This document shows positions 1-9,464 of a stretch of DNA of 64,000 nt, one piece after another. A model generated the notes under the pieces. It had not been told where the DNA came from and ran no database searches. It was given only the letters and a program-made list of their open reading frames with translations. Position numbers and translations under genes: made by a program. Numbering within the stretch: position 1 is the first letter of the stretch; every line of letters begins with the position of its first letter. This DNA is from Photorhabdus noenieputensis (GTDB lineage: Bacteria; Pseudomonadota; Gammaproteobacteria; Enterobacterales; Enterobacteriaceae). The stretch is from assembly GCF_018448935.1 (NCBI RefSeq), contig NZ_RCWC01000024.1, positions 1 through 64,000 on the forward strand, read 5' to 3'.

Positions 1-166
1 TCTGAGAAATGTTCAGTAAAAATATCAAAGCACATGGTTTTTGCTCTCAAAAAGAGAGTATGAGATCATAACTATTACCGTCGGTCAAATCTGATTTTTT
101 TAACAAAATATTCACGATCTTGCCCTGGGGGTCTCCCCTTACTTAAAAATAAACAGGATTGTCCTC

Positions 167-1144
167 ATGGATAAAAGTCTTGAGAATATGTATCGTTGTT
201 TATCACATCATCCTGCGATTTCGGATAAAGTAAGAAATGATGAATGTGTAAAAATATTTATCGGATCTGATATTGAGCATGGCGATATTGCGCAAAAGAT
301 GCATGTGTATAAAGGGAATTTCGATGTGAAATCTGATTTTGCTTTGTTGGAAAAATCGTCACCAGACGATGTAAAACAAAAAATATCCAATTGTGATTTG
401 TTTATTTTTCTTTATGCATCATCAACCTTAAAGAACGCCTCTCCACAAGGGCCAGAATATCTAACCAAAATAAGAAGCTTTATTACTGAATCGTGGAAGA
501 AATCTGTGTTGTTCAAAGATTATGGTCCGCATTTTATTGAAGCATTCAGTGAGTCACCAGCATCAATAACAGAAAGAAATAAAAAACTTATTGCATTGTC
601 GAGTCGATCACAGAAGATTCAATATACAGATAATAAAAGGAACTCGATTGTAGGTTATTTAGAGAAGGATCATAAATGGACTTCTATTGATGGCATCGGG
701 AATATAGATGTTATTCCTGGGGAAATAGCAAGCCATATAAAGAACCTTAACGGTAATATTAGCTTTAGTGGTACCTTTTTGAGTACTGCACCCTTTGCCA
801 TAAAGTATGGAGTTGTCAATGATATGATGACTATAAATATAAAAGAGGGGGAAATTATTGGTTTTGATTGTGAGAATGATGAATTTAGTAGAGATTTTAA
901 TTTATATCTAAACCATAATCACGGAAATAGAATAGTTGAAGAGTTTGGTATTGGTACTAACACTGGGGTGAAAGCACTTTATGGCAGAAATGCCGGTTTT
1001 GAAGAGCGGCATCCTGGCTTACATCTTGGTTTAGGTGGTGGTGTAAAAGGGAGCCATCATTTAGATTTGATATTTTCTGGTGGAAAAATAGCATTTGATC
1101 AAACTGTTTTCTTTGATAATGGTTATGTGAGTGATTTCCGTTAG
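167..1144 (+). CDS. M29 aminopeptidase / NicX dioxygenase-like protein
   Basis: A 325-residue protein starting at an ATG with AGGA eight bases upstream. The N-terminal half is not recognised. From about residue 185 it resembles the M29 (thermophilic aminopeptidase T) and NicX (2,5-dihydroxypyridine dioxygenase) fold: a GxI-rich barrel segment, an EFGIGTN stretch near 262, an ERHPGLHLGLG segment near 281 and a GSHHLDL motif near 297, where this family places metal-binding His and Asp residues. The family link is from motif recognition only; whether it is a peptidase, a ring-cleaving dioxygenase or a tailoring enzyme of a neighbouring pathway cannot be told. The genes to its left are outside the window and would decide its context. 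Confidence 0.55.
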   Translation: MDKSLENMYRCLSHHPAISDKVRNDECVKIFIGSDIEHGDIAQKMHVYKGNFDVKSDFALLEKSSPDDVKQKISNCDLFIFLYASSTLKNASPQGPEYLTKIRSFITESWKKSVLFKDYGPHFIEAFSESPASITERNKKLIALSSRSQKIQYTDNKRNSIVGYLEKDHKWTSIDGIGNIDVIPGEIASHIKNLNGNISFSGTFLSTAPFAIKYGVVNDMMTINIKEGEIIGFDCENDEFSRDFNLYLNHNHGNRIVEEFGIGTNTGVKALYGRNAGFEERHPGLHLGLGGGVKGSHHLDLIFSGGKIAFDQTVFFDNGYVSDFR

Positions 1145-1229
1145 TGAAAAACAGAGCGATCTTTTTAGAATTAGAATAGGGATTTCCCTGTTAATATTTA
1201 GAGTCAGAAATGGATATGTTGTATTGACT

Positions 1230-1258
1230 AAAAGCTACAGTGTAAACCTGTAGCTTTT
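1230..1258. terminator. Rho-independent terminator between the M29-like gene and cfa
   Basis: An 11-bp perfect stem (AAAAGCTACAG / CTGTAGCTTTT) with a 7-nt loop. It lies just beyond the cfa stop codon on the minus strand and 86 bases after the plus-strand gene, so it can serve both converging transcripts. Confidence 0.75.
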
Positions 1259-1264
1259 GGTTAA

Positions 1265-2416
1265 CTATCGGGCTACCCGTAATCCGCCTTCAATACCGTT
1301 TAGACTGAATATGACTTGCCATAATTGGATATCGCGAGCACGAAATGCACCTGCACAGGCATTCAAATAATAGCTAAACATGCGTTTAAATGTTGGGCTA
1401 TAGTTATTTTGTATTTCAGGCCAACTGGCAATAAATCTTTCATACCAGGCCATCAATGTACGATCATAATCTGCGCCAAAGTTATGCCAATCTTCCATAA
1501 CAAAACAGTTTTTGCTGGTGTGGGCTATTTGCTCAATCGAAGGCAGGCAGCCATTAGGAAAAATATATTTGCTGATCCACGGGTCAGCACTGGCTTTAAC
1601 TTTGTTGGAACCAATAGTATGTAGCAGGAATAAGCCATCAGGTTTTAAGTTTCTTTGAACAACGTCGAAGTAAGTCGCATAATTTTTAGGTCCAACGTGT
1701 TCAAACATACCAACAGAAACAACTCGGTCGAACTGTTCATGTAAATCCCGATAGTCTTTCAGAATGATCTTTACATCCAGATTTGAACATTGTTTCTGTG
1801 CATATTTCTGCTGTTCGGCTGAAACAGTTATTCCTGTGACGGAAACACCATAATTTTTAGCAGCATAAGCTGATAGCCCACCCCAACCACATCCAATATC
1901 CAATAGGGTCATGCCTGGAGAAAGTTCCAATTTTTCGCAGATAAGTTTCAACTTATCAAGCTGAGCCTGTTCCAGTGTTTTAGCTTGTTTCCAGTATCCG
2001 CAGGAATATTGCATATAAGGGTCAAGCATACGGGTAAAAAGATCATTTCCTAAATCATAATGTTGATGACCGACAATCCATGACCGTTTTGGCGTTTGCA
2101 GATTACGTAAGCGGGTTATTGCGATTCTCATTGTATCTTTGAGATTATTGGGCATTTTATTTTCTAATCCAGCACGTAAAACGCGATAGAAGAAAATATC
2201 TAACCGCTCACAATCCCACCAGCCAGCCATATAACTTTCACCTAATCCCATCGAACCTTGTTGTAAAACTCTTTTGTAGAAATTAGGATTTTTTATCTGG
2301 ATATCATAAGGATTGTGACCATTAATTTGAATACCTGCTTCTTCTAGCATCTCATTAGCAATTCTCTGCCAAGAGTTAATGGCTGTTTTCGGGTTTTCAA
2401 TACAGGATGAACTCAT
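1265..2416 (-). CDS. cfa: Cyclopropane-fatty-acyl-phospholipid synthase
   Basis: Adds a methylene group from S-adenosylmethionine to cis double bonds of membrane phospholipid acyl chains, typically on entry to stationary phase or acid stress. The SAM-binding motif LLDIGCGWGG is at residues 171-180, followed by the family blocks VSVGMFEHVGPKNY and MEDWHNFGADYD; the C-terminus GLRVAR matches E. coli Cfa. The start chosen begins MSSSC, like the E. coli protein, with GGAGAG just upstream, giving 383 residues (E. coli 382); the open frame continues 33 codons further upstream but without homology. Next to punC as in E. coli. Confidence 0.96.
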   Translation of the reverse strand: MSSSCIENPKTAINSWQRIANEMLEEAGIQINGHNPYDIQIKNPNFYKRVLQQGSMGLGESYMAGWWDCERLDIFFYRVLRAGLENKMPNNLKDTMRIAITRLRNLQTPKRSWIVGHQHYDLGNDLFTRMLDPYMQYSCGYWKQAKTLEQAQLDKLKLICEKLELSPGMTLLDIGCGWGGLSAYAAKNYGVSVTGITVSAEQQKYAQKQCSNLDVKIILKDYRDLHEQFDRVVSVGMFEHVGPKNYATYFDVVQRNLKPDGLFLLHTIGSNKVKASADPWISKYIFPNGCLPSIEQIAHTSKNCFVMEDWHNFGADYDRTLMAWYERFIASWPEIQNNYSPTFKRMFSYYLNACAGAFRARDIQLWQVIFSLNGIEGGLRVAR

Positions 2417-2651
2417 ATACTCTCCAACGTTAGGGTGATGGAATATTGAGGAGCTCGTTTTAGCTAACAAAGCAGGATGCGAAGACGCAAAATGCAAAAA
2501 ATAACAAAAAATCAAAGTAAAAAATCTTAAAGATGACTAATCCATGAGTTTAATGGGGGCAGTCATTGCTCCTGAAACCTCAAATTCCAGGTGATTTATA
2601 ATAAAGAGCTTTATTAAGTATAAAGGCGTAAAATTGTTTCATCAATTAATA

Positions 2652-2691
2652 AATAAAGGCTGCAATTAATTGGTAATTGGCAGCCTTTATT
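2652..2691 (-). terminator. Terminator downstream of punC
   Basis: A 12-bp inverted repeat AATAAAGGCTGC / GCAGCCTTTATT around an AT-rich 16-nt loop, 22 bases after the punC stop on the minus strand. It separates punC from the cfa leader. Confidence 0.7.
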
Positions 2692-2712
2692 GAGATAACG
2701 ATTTGATTAATA

Positions 2713-3909
2713 TCAATAATTTTGTTCAACTGTTTGAGTGTGGCGCTCAGCGTTTTTTTTCCACTGTATAAAATATCCTAATGTCATTGGAACAACGGTA
2801 GAAACCATGACAGTAGTTGTGGATATAAGTGGATTGCTGATAAATGCTGATACAATCAGGCTGGCAATAAAACAGAGCCCTAATTGAAGCGTGTTTTGTA
2901 ATGCCGTAGCTTTGCCACTGTCTTGTGGATAAGCGGATAAAGCGTTTGCTACTGCAATTGGATATGACGCACCGTTCATCGCAGCCATAAAGCAGAAAGG
3001 TACCAGAATGGTGAATAGAGTTGGCTCGCTAAATTTTGCAATCAAATAGAGCACAATCATGCTGACAGCATAGCCAGTTAACAGATAAGGAAAAATAATC
3101 TCACTTTTTATTTTGGTCAAAATACTGCGGCATCCATAACCTCCAACGATAAAGGCCAACGTTTGAGGAATATAACTCAGACCGATGTCATCCGGGGAAT
3201 ATCCCATCTCACCGAGAATCGAAGGAGAGCCTGTTAACCAGGCAAAAAAGCCGGCGCTGCATGATGCAAATATCAGAACGTTGCCATTAAACAGCGGTGA
3301 TTTTAATAGCGTAAAGAAGGAGACACTATTTGTTTGCATTTGAATTTCACGGTTTTTGCGATTGTCTTGCAAGAACAGAGTAAAAAACAACAGTAATAAT
3401 GTAATTGCCAGTAAGACTAGGAAAATCGTGCGCCAGCCGCCATGTTGCAACAGCCAGGCTCCCATCAAAGGTGCCAGGGCAGGGGAGAGCGCGACCAGGG
3501 GCATAATCGTTGCAAAAACACGTTTGGTACGATTGGAATCGTAACGATCAATAACTAATGCTTGCCATGAGACTGCGGCTGAACAAACACCGATGGCTTG
3601 GATAAAACGCAAAACCAAAAGTTGGGTGGAATCTGTTACCCAAATCATACCTAGACAGCCAATAGAAAACAGGGATAGTCCGGTGATGATAATCGGTTTT
3701 CTACCAAAGCGATCTGAAAGAGGCCCCCATAAAAGTTGCGCAAAAGCGAAACCTGCAAGAAAGATGCTTAGACTGGCACTAATTGCGTTTGCCGATGTAC
3801 CTAATTCTTGTTGCATAGCACCGAACGCTGGCAGATACATATCAATAGCCAGATAACCTAGCATACTCAAGCCTGCAAGGTAGAACATGAATTGACTTGA
3901 GTTTTTCAT
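2713..3909 (-). CDS. punC: Bcr/CflA-type MFS transporter PunC (YdhC)
   Basis: Inner-membrane major facilitator of the DHA1 Bcr/CflA group with about 12 predicted helices; the loop motif GPLSDRFGRKP lies after helix 2. In E. coli YdhC/PunC is a purine-nucleoside importer under PunR control, and the same divergent gene pair is seen here, so that role is inferred by orthology. The start MKNSSQF (398 residues) has a purine-rich AGAGAGC upstream and aligns with the E. coli N-terminus; an upstream in-frame ATG adding eight residues lacks a ribosome site. Followed by its own terminator. Confidence 0.9.
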   Translation of the reverse strand: MKNSSQFMFYLAGLSMLGYLAIDMYLPAFGAMQQELGTSANAISASLSIFLAGFAFAQLLWGPLSDRFGRKPIIITGLSLFSIGCLGMIWVTDSTQLLVLRFIQAIGVCSAAVSWQALVIDRYDSNRTKRVFATIMPLVALSPALAPLMGAWLLQHGGWRTIFLVLLAITLLLLFFTLFLQDNRKNREIQMQTNSVSFFTLLKSPLFNGNVLIFASCSAGFFAWLTGSPSILGEMGYSPDDIGLSYIPQTLAFIVGGYGCRSILTKIKSEIIFPYLLTGYAVSMIVLYLIAKFSEPTLFTILVPFCFMAAMNGASYPIAVANALSAYPQDSGKATALQNTLQLGLCFIASLIVSAFISNPLISTTTVMVSTVVPMTLGYFIQWKKNAERHTQTVEQNY

Positions 3910-4056
3910 TTGATTGCTCTCTTTGTATGTCATGATTGAAATAATTTGCAGTGATGGGTAGATAACAATATTGACGCATATTCTATACGTCGTGATTTTT
4001 ACTTGTGAAATGGTAATATTTGCATAGTGCTGTGAAAAAAATTGAAAGGTAAAATT
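3910..4056. promoter_or_regulatory. Divergent punC/punR promoter region
   Basis: A 147-bp AT-rich spacer between two genes read in opposite directions. It must hold both promoters and, by analogy with E. coli, the PunR operator, but I cannot point to one defined site. Confidence 0.45.
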
Positions 4057-4965
4057 ATGTGGTCGGAATATTCACTTGAAGTCGTGGATGCGGTTGCCAG
4101 AACAGGTAGTTTTAGTGCCGCTGCATCGGAGCTTCACCGTGTCCCTTCTGCGATCAGTTATACCGTAAGACAATTGGAAGAGTGGCTTGCTGTTTCGTTG
4201 TTTGAACGCCATCACCGGGATGTAGAATTAACTGAGGCAGGCGCTATTTTTATTAAAGAAGCTCGCTCTGTTATCAAAAAAATGATTGATACTCGTCACC
4301 AGTGTCAACAAGTCGCGAACGGCTGGAGAGGGCAATTCAATATTGCTATTGATCGCGTTGTCAAACCAGAACGTAGTCGTCAGCTTATTCTTGATTTTTA
4401 CCACTATTTTCCTGATATAGAACTTTTTATTCACCAGGAAGTGTTTAATGGTGTGTGGGACGCGCTGGTGGATAGTCGAGTTGATGTTGCAATTGGAGCA
4501 ACCCGGGTAGTCCCAATCGGGGAAAGATATAGTTTCCGAGATATGGGGTTTATGCCTTGGCTATGTGTGGTTAGCGCAGGCCATGAGTTGACTCAGTTGC
4601 CGGGGCCGCTATCTGATGATCAAATGCGGCCTTATCCAAGTTTGTGCCTTGAAGATACATCTCGTAATTTACCGAAGCGTGACACTTGGAATCTGGATAA
4701 TCAGCGCAGGTTGGTGGTTCCTGATTGGGAGTCTGGTCTGTCTTGTCTAAACGAGGGGTTATGTGTGGGAATGGTACCTGAGCATAGGGCAATGCCGCTT
4801 ATTCGGCAGAAGAAACTAACCGTGCTGGAATTGGAACAGCCTTTACCAGACAGTCCATGTTGTTTGGCATGGGTACAAAACAGCCATTCTCCAGCATTAA
4901 GTTGGCTGCTTGACTATCTTGGCGATAGTGAAACTCTTAATGCTGAATGGCTTCAAGATGAATAA
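4057..4965 (+). CDS. punR: LysR-family regulator PunR (YdhB)
   Basis: DNA-binding regulator of 302 residues, divergent from the transporter it is expected to activate. The N-terminal winged helix-turn-helix (residues 1-60, containing GSFSAAASELHRVPSAISYTV in part) is nearly identical to E. coli YdhB, and the effector domain keeps VFNGVWDAL and VVPDWESG. In E. coli PunR responds to adenosine-type nucleosides. The ATG beginning MWSEYS follows AAAGGT; the frame extends five codons upstream through a TTG but this lacks support. It ends six bases from the purR stop, convergent with it. Confidence 0.93.
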   Translation: MWSEYSLEVVDAVARTGSFSAAASELHRVPSAISYTVRQLEEWLAVSLFERHHRDVELTEAGAIFIKEARSVIKKMIDTRHQCQQVANGWRGQFNIAIDRVVKPERSRQLILDFYHYFPDIELFIHQEVFNGVWDALVDSRVDVAIGATRVVPIGERYSFRDMGFMPWLCVVSAGHELTQLPGPLSDDQMRPYPSLCLEDTSRNLPKRDTWNLDNQRRLVVPDWESGLSCLNEGLCVGMVPEHRAMPLIRQKKLTVLELEQPLPDSPCCLAWVQNSHSPALSWLLDYLGDSETLNAEWLQDE

Positions 4966-4971
4966 AGCGGA

Positions 4972-5997
4972 TTAACGACGATAGTCGATAAATGGACCAT
5001 CCACGACAGAGCGTCGTTCAACCAGGCGTGGATGTACTTCAATAGTTTGTGCATCTTCACGTTTGTTGATTATTCGGTCCAATAACATAGAAAACGCCAT
5101 TTGCCCCAATCGTTCTTTTGGCTGATGAATGGTGGTTAATGCCGGAGAGAAATAACGAGCGTTGCGTATATTGTCATAACCGATGATAGAAATATCTTGC
5201 GGGACGCGTAATCCTGATTCATCAGCAGCACAAATAGCCCCCATAGCCATAACATCTCCGCCGCAGAAAACCGCGGTCGGACGCTGTTTTTGACTCAGGA
5301 TTTGATGCATGGCTTTATAGCCCGATTCTGGCTCAAAATCCCCTTGAATAATCCATTCTTCTCTGATCGGAATGTTGGCTTCTTTTAACGCTTTCAAGAA
5401 TCCTTGATGGCGGCCACCGCCGGTATTTCGTGCCAGAGGGCCGGGGATCGCACCAATATCACGATGACCACGTTCGATAAGATAACGACCAGCCAGATAA
5501 CCGCCGTGGAATGCGTTATCAATAATCGTATCGGTGAAATCACTTCTGGCTTGCCCCCAATCCATGACGACCATTGGAATATTGCGATAGTCTTCCAACA
5601 TTCCCAACAATTGTTCTGGGTATTCTGAACACATAATCAACAGTCCATCGACACGCTTTTGCGCCAGCATGGCGAGATAGGCTTTCTGTTTATCAATGTT
5701 ATTGTGCGAGTTACATAAAATCAGCGTATAGCCTTTGCTATAACAACTGTTTTCAACGGCCTCAATGACTTCAGCAAAATAGGGGGCTTCACTGGATGTT
5801 GCCAGTAATCCGATCGATTTTGTGTGGTTAACTTTCAGACTGCGAGCTACGGCACTGGGTGAATAATTCAGTGCCTTAATAGCAGCCCAAACAGCAGCTT
5901 TAGTATCTTCAGCGACGAAGCGGGTTTTATTAATAACATGGGATACGGTAGTGGTTGAGACGCCAGCGTGCTTGGCCACATCTTTGATCGTTGCCAT
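4972..5997 (-). CDS. purR: Purine nucleotide synthesis repressor PurR
   Basis: LacI-family repressor of de novo purine genes, using hypoxanthine or guanine as corepressor. It is 341 residues, the same as E. coli PurR. Residues 1-22 form the helix-turn-helix ([20 protein letters not shown]), residues about 45-60 the hinge ([12 protein letters not shown]), and the rest a periplasmic-binding-like corepressor domain with [10 protein letters not shown] and IIGYDNI blocks. Convergent with punR. A candidate self-operator lies just upstream of the start codon. Confidence 0.97.
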   Translation of the reverse strand: MATIKDVAKHAGVSTTTVSHVINKTRFVAEDTKAAVWAAIKALNYSPSAVARSLKVNHTKSIGLLATSSEAPYFAEVIEAVENSCYSKGYTLILCNSHNNIDKQKAYLAMLAQKRVDGLLIMCSEYPEQLLGMLEDYRNIPMVVMDWGQARSDFTDTIIDNAFHGGYLAGRYLIERGHRDIGAIPGPLARNTGGGRHQGFLKALKEANIPIREEWIIQGDFEPESGYKAMHQILSQKQRPTAVFCGGDVMAMGAICAADESGLRVPQDISIIGYDNIRNARYFSPALTTIHQPKERLGQMAFSMLLDRIINKREDAQTIEVHPRLVERRSVVDGPFIDYRR

Positions 5998-6029
5998 GAG
6001 GTGAAAGACTCCTGACCTTTTGGTCTAAA

Positions 6030-6045
6030 TTTAAAACGTTTTGTT
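6030..6045 (-). promoter_or_regulatory. Candidate PurR operator upstream of purR
   Basis: A 10-bp perfect palindrome AAAACGTTTT centred about 40 bases before the purR start, within a 16-bp frame resembling the PurR box (core CAAACGTTTG). The outer positions match only partly, so this is a moderate autoregulation candidate. Confidence 0.45.
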
Positions 6046-6255
6046 AATCGCTTTCCAGCCCTTTTACACGGGGGACTGATAATAAGTTAGCGATAAATCC
6101 TGGATTTTGTCTGATCTGGCTCAAAAGTGAAAGCAATAATCAGTGTTATAAAATGTATGGTAATCGCTATTTATGCTTTTCCTTGTGTAAGGGCAATTAA
6201 CCAACTCAATAGACTGGTTTGTGTCGTTATAAACTTTTTATTCTGAGGAGGCTCT

Positions 6256-6348
6256 ATGAATACCGATTTGAAACTTGGTTTATTTACTGCTGTTAGCACG
6301 TTAGTGATGATTACCATTTTTGCTGCTCTTTGCTTGATCTTTGCCTGA
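6256..6348 (+). CDS. ynhF: Small membrane protein YnhF-like
   Basis: A 30-residue reading frame beginning MNTDLKLGLF, preceded by a strong GAGGAGG site five bases from the ATG. Residues 9-29 form one hydrophobic helix. E. coli ynhF encodes a 29-residue inner-membrane peptide starting MSTDLK and sits in the same place beside purR, so gene order, length, N-terminus and ribosome site agree. Function is unknown in any species. It is divergent from purR and followed by a clear terminator. Confidence 0.85.
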   Translation: MNTDLKLGLFTAVSTLVMITIFAALCLIFA

Positions 6349-6402
6349 TGTTTTGAATTGATTAGATGATTTAAAAATTGGACTTTACGTTGAAAGGAAA
6401 TT

Positions 6403-6436
6403 GGGCAGATAGTCTCGGTGGTTTATCTGCCCTTTG
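6403..6436 (+). terminator. Terminator of ynhF
   Basis: Nine-bp stem GGGCAGATA / TATCTGCCC with a 12-nt loop and a T-rich end, 55 bases after the ynhF stop codon. Its presence supports ynhF being a transcribed monocistronic unit. Confidence 0.75.
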
Positions 6437-6838
6437 CCTTTGGGTGTTAAAACAGATAGTAATGAATTAATCTGATGGTTGTTAAGCCAGATTTTCTGTA
6501 ACAAATTCCCAGTTCATTAGCCCCCAGAAACTTGCCAGTGGAGTCGCTGCATTAGAAATATTTACGATAACCAGACTGCTATCTGTTTTCTTAGCCCGTT
6601 AAGTCCGGTTCAGAACCAAAATCTTTCACCATTGTGTCAGTAACGTTGTGTTGGTAACGTTGTGTCGGTAAATTTCTGGTCATCCTAACAACTTCTACGA
6701 TAAATAACAGTGAAAACGATGTCATCTATGTCAGGATGAGAAAAGATCAGGATACATCTTGGTGAGAGAAAATGGTATTCTCGGTAATATTGTGACGATG
6801 TTGGTTATCAACATAATGTTGGTTTAAAGGAAATAAAA
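6437..6838. other. Gene-free stretch upstream of grxD
   Basis: About 400 bp without a credible gene; in E. coli this interval holds ydhP, sodB and mepH. It contains a short tandem repeat (GTAACGTTGTGTYG, about 6645-6672) and a pair of inverted arms CATCCTnACA / TGTnAGGATG (6681-6690 and 6729-6738). The grxD promoter must be in the right part. Confidence 0.5.
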
Positions 6839-7186
6839 ATGACGATTATTGAGAAGATTGAGCGCCAAATTAAAGAAAACCCAATTTTATTGTACATGAA
6901 GGGTTCGCCTAAATTGCCAAGTTGTGGTTTTTCTGCGCAAGCTGTTCAGGCTTTATCTGCATGTGGTGAACGTTTTGCTTACGTAGATATTTTGCAAAAT
7001 CCAGATATTCGTGCAGAATTGCCAAAATATGCTGATTGGCCAACCTTTCCTCAGCTTTGGGTGGACGGTGAGTTGATAGGTGGATGCGATATTATCATTG
7101 AAATGTATCAGCGTGGTGAGTTACAAACATTAATCAAAGAAACTGCTGATAAATATCGCTCTCAGGACGAAGACGCGGCAGAGTAA
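6839..7186 (+). CDS. grxD: Monothiol glutaredoxin 4
   Basis: Cytosolic Fe-S cluster carrier that binds a [2Fe-2S] cluster with glutathione and BolA-type partners. It is 115 residues, as in E. coli, with the signature CGFS at residues 29-32 and the glutathione-contact blocks WPTFPQLWVDGELIGG and DI at 70-85. Monothiol glutaredoxins have this single cysteine rather than CPYC. Preceded by AAAGGAAAT. Neighbour rnt is convergent beyond an ERIC element; E. coli has lhr between them, which is absent here. Confidence 0.96.
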   Translation: MTIIEKIERQIKENPILLYMKGSPKLPSCGFSAQAVQALSACGERFAYVDILQNPDIRAELPKYADWPTFPQLWVDGELIGGCDIIIEMYQRGELQTLIKETADKYRSQDEDAAE

Positions 7187-7223
7187 TGTTTTAATTACTT
7201 ATAGACAGATTATTATGCTATCT

Positions 7224-7258
7224 CCCCATATATTGATATATGGGGGGGTATTATTGCT
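7224..7258 (+). terminator. Stem-loop after grxD
   Basis: Nine-bp stem CCCCATATA / TATATGGGG with a 4-nt loop, 37 bases after grxD. The downstream sequence is only moderately T-rich, so termination strength is uncertain. Confidence 0.45.
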
Positions 7259-7264
7259 TGAATT

Positions 7265-7391
7265 TATACCCGTCATCTTTCAAGTTGCTTCTTTGTTGGC
7301 TGCACTCGTTCATCCCGGTCACATAGTTATCTATGCTCCCGGGGATTTACTCCTTTGCCGTCGCGATGCATCTTGAAATCCATAGGGTATA
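7265..7391 (-). repeat. ERIC element, full length (copy 1)
   Basis: 127 bp with terminal inverted repeats TATACCC / GGGTATA and the characteristic ACTTGAAAGATGACGGG end. It lies between the converging grxD and rnt genes. Confidence 0.92.
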
Positions 7392-7424
7392 GATTTGATT
7401 ATATTAATCTAGCCGTTCGGCTAT

Positions 7425-8081
7425 TTATCCGGTTTTTTCTTCTGTTGCCGTCGTTAATGGCCAACCACCAAGTTGTTTCCAACGGTTAACCATTTCACAG
7501 AATAATTCAGCGGTACGATCAGTATCATATAAAGCGCTGTGAGCCTGATGATTGTCGAATGGGATACCGGCTGTGATGCAGGCTTTTGCTAAAATTGTTT
7601 GTCCTAATACCAGACCGCCTAAAGTAGCGGTGTCAAAAGTTGCAAACGGATGAAACGGATTTCGCTTTAGTCCGGTGCGTTCCGCGGCAGCCATAACAAA
7701 GCTATGATCGAAGCTAGCATTATGAGCAACGATAATTGCCCGATTACAATGATTATTTTTTATCCCTTTACGAACCATTTTAAAAATAGCGTGTAGAGCT
7801 TCATATTCGCTCACTGCTCCACGTAGCGGATTTAATGGATCAATGCCGGTGAACTCTAGGGCTGCTGGTTCAAGATTGGCTCCTTCAAATGGCTCAATAT
7901 GGAAGTGAAGTGATTCGTTAGGCGTCAGCCAACCTTCACCATCCATCTCCAGTGTAACGGCGGCAATTTCAAGTAATGCATCTGTTTTGGCATTAAAGCC
8001 GCCAGTTTCAACATCAATAACAACAGGGTAATAACCTCGAAAACGCCCACTAAGGACGTTTGGTTCTTTTTTATCAGACAT
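7425..8081 (-). CDS. rnt: Ribonuclease T
   Basis: DEDDh-family 3'-5' exoribonuclease that trims tRNA CCA ends and matures 5S and other small stable RNAs. The first catalytic motif VIDVETGG gives D23 and E25; the last is [13 protein letters not shown], providing the conserved His and Asp. 218 residues (E. coli 215). Its ATG overlaps the gloA stop codon by one base (TGATG), so the two are translationally coupled, as in E. coli where gloA-rnt also form a pair. Confidence 0.96.
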   Translation of the reverse strand: MSDKKEPNVLSGRFRGYYPVVIDVETGGFNAKTDALLEIAAVTLEMDGEGWLTPNESLHFHIEPFEGANLEPAALEFTGIDPLNPLRGAVSEYEALHAIFKMVRKGIKNNHCNRAIIVAHNASFDHSFVMAAAERTGLKRNPFHPFATFDTATLGGLVLGQTILAKACITAGIPFDNHQAHSALYDTDRTAELFCEMVNRWKQLGGWPLTTATEEKTG

Positions 8082-8494
8082 CAGATCGAGTTACCCAGGG
8101 CGTTGCTGGCATTTTTGTTTTCAATAAGTTCAATTTTGTAACCATCGGGATCTTCAACGAAAGCAATAATGGTTGTTCCGCCTTTTACAGGGCCTGCTTC
8201 ACGGGTAATGTTACCACCAGCTTTGCGAATAGAGTCGCAAGTGGCAGCGACATCATCAACGCCTAATGCAATGTGACCAAAGGCATTTCCCATTTCGTAA
8301 TGGTCAACTCCCCAATTGTAGGTTAACTCGATTACTGCTCCTTCGCTCTCATCAGCATAGCCAACGAAAGCGAGTGAGTATTTATATTCGGTGTTTTCAC
8401 TGGTGCGGAGCAGGCGCATTCCTAACACTTCAGTGTAAAAATTAACGGAGCGTTGTAGATCACCAACACGGATCATGGTATGGAGTAAACGCAT
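8081..8494 (-). CDS. gloA: Lactoylglutathione lyase (glyoxalase I)
   Basis: Converts the methylglyoxal-glutathione hemithioacetal to S-lactoylglutathione. A vicinal-oxygen-chelate protein of 137 residues (E. coli 135); the Ni-binding His is H5 in [10 protein letters not shown], with later metal ligands in the [16 protein letters not shown] and YKIELIE segments. The start is fixed by homology and AGAGGT upstream; the frame runs 18 codons further without support. The E. coli upstream partners nemR and nemA are missing. Confidence 0.96.
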   Translation of the reverse strand: MRLLHTMIRVGDLQRSVNFYTEVLGMRLLRTSENTEYKYSLAFVGYADESEGAVIELTYNWGVDHYEMGNAFGHIALGVDDVAATCDSIRKAGGNITREAGPVKGGTTIIAFVEDPDGYKIELIENKNASNALGNSI

Positions 8495-8666
8495 AATTAC
8501 CTCTAATTTGATGGTTTTACCAATATTTTTGTGCAGTAGGTCGCACAAAAACCACTAACTATAACGTGTCTTACGGTTACAGTTCAATTTGCCCATAATT
8601 ATAATTTATTCTTATCTAGGTTTATAATTAAATATAGTATGTGAATTGTATAGGAAACGGGATGCG

Positions 8667-8906
8667 ATGGCGGAGCAACTGGAGTTTTTTGCTATTCCCA
8701 GTCCTTGTCGAGGAATTTGTCAGGCTAATGAGCGAGGCTTTTGTCTGGGGTGTTATCGCAGCCGGGAAGAAAGATTTAATTGGATGAAAATGTCTGATGG
8801 GCAAAAGCGTGAAGTATTGCGACTGTGCCGACAAAGATATTTACGTGCATTGAGAGCACAAAATCAGACAGATGAAGAACTACCTGAACAGCCATCACTA
8901 TTTTAA
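8667..8906 (+). CDS. ydhL: DUF1289 Cys-rich protein YdhL
   Basis: A 79-residue protein with four conserved cysteines in SPCRGICQANERGFCLGC, expected to hold a metal, followed by the basic RLCRQRYLRALRA helix and the PEQPSLF tail shared with E. coli YdhL. Function is unknown. The start MAEQLEFF matches E. coli; seven upstream codons are in frame. In E. coli ydhL precedes nemRA-gloA-rnt; here it is divergent from gloA with nemRA deleted. Confidence 0.88.
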   Translation: MAEQLEFFAIPSPCRGICQANERGFCLGCYRSREERFNWMKMSDGQKREVLRLCRQRYLRALRAQNQTDEELPEQPSLF

Positions 8907-9464
8907 TTAGAGATTTTTGATGTTATTAGGGTTAACAATTCAATGATTTACTTATATAGGGTTATATTTTTGGCGAAGTTATAAATGTTCTACTATAATC
9001 TTAAGTATTTTGTTTGTTATTTTTTTATTTCTTACTTAACGAAAAGACTAAGGGAGCTTATTTGAATGTTTTTATAACTTTATGTTTTAAATGGAATTTT
9101 AAGCTCAATTGTGTGACAAATGTAAAATAAAAACAACATTAATGTAAAAATAGATAGCTTAGCATTTAGATGACAGCTATTCTTATAGTACTTTGAATAA
9201 AGTATTGAATGATATTTATTGGTTTCTGGTTGTTTGTATTCATAGTTCTGATAGTTTTTATGGTAAAAATATTGTATGTTAATTGTTTTGTTCTGAGTTT
9301 AAATTAAGTTTAGTTGTTCTTGGTTATAGTTACCTGAATTAGTTAGTTGCTAAGAATTTACTGTGATTATACAGAAGTTATATATACTTTTTTAAGGCTA
9401 GTTAGCCTGATTTAGAAAAATTTGGCTGTTATGTTTAGTAGGCTAGTTATTTAAGGAGGGACAA
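8907..9464. other. Long AT-rich leader region of slyA
   Basis: 558 bp of strongly AT-rich DNA with no reading frame above 30 codons that looks coding, no ERIC and no clear terminator. It holds the slyA promoter and probably a long untranslated leader or several regulatory sites, but none is distinct enough to mark. Confidence 0.5.

Noticed and set aside
7224-7258. Treating the stem-loop after grxD as a small RNA
   Set aside because: Only a short AT-rich hairpin with no promoter; reported as a weak terminator.
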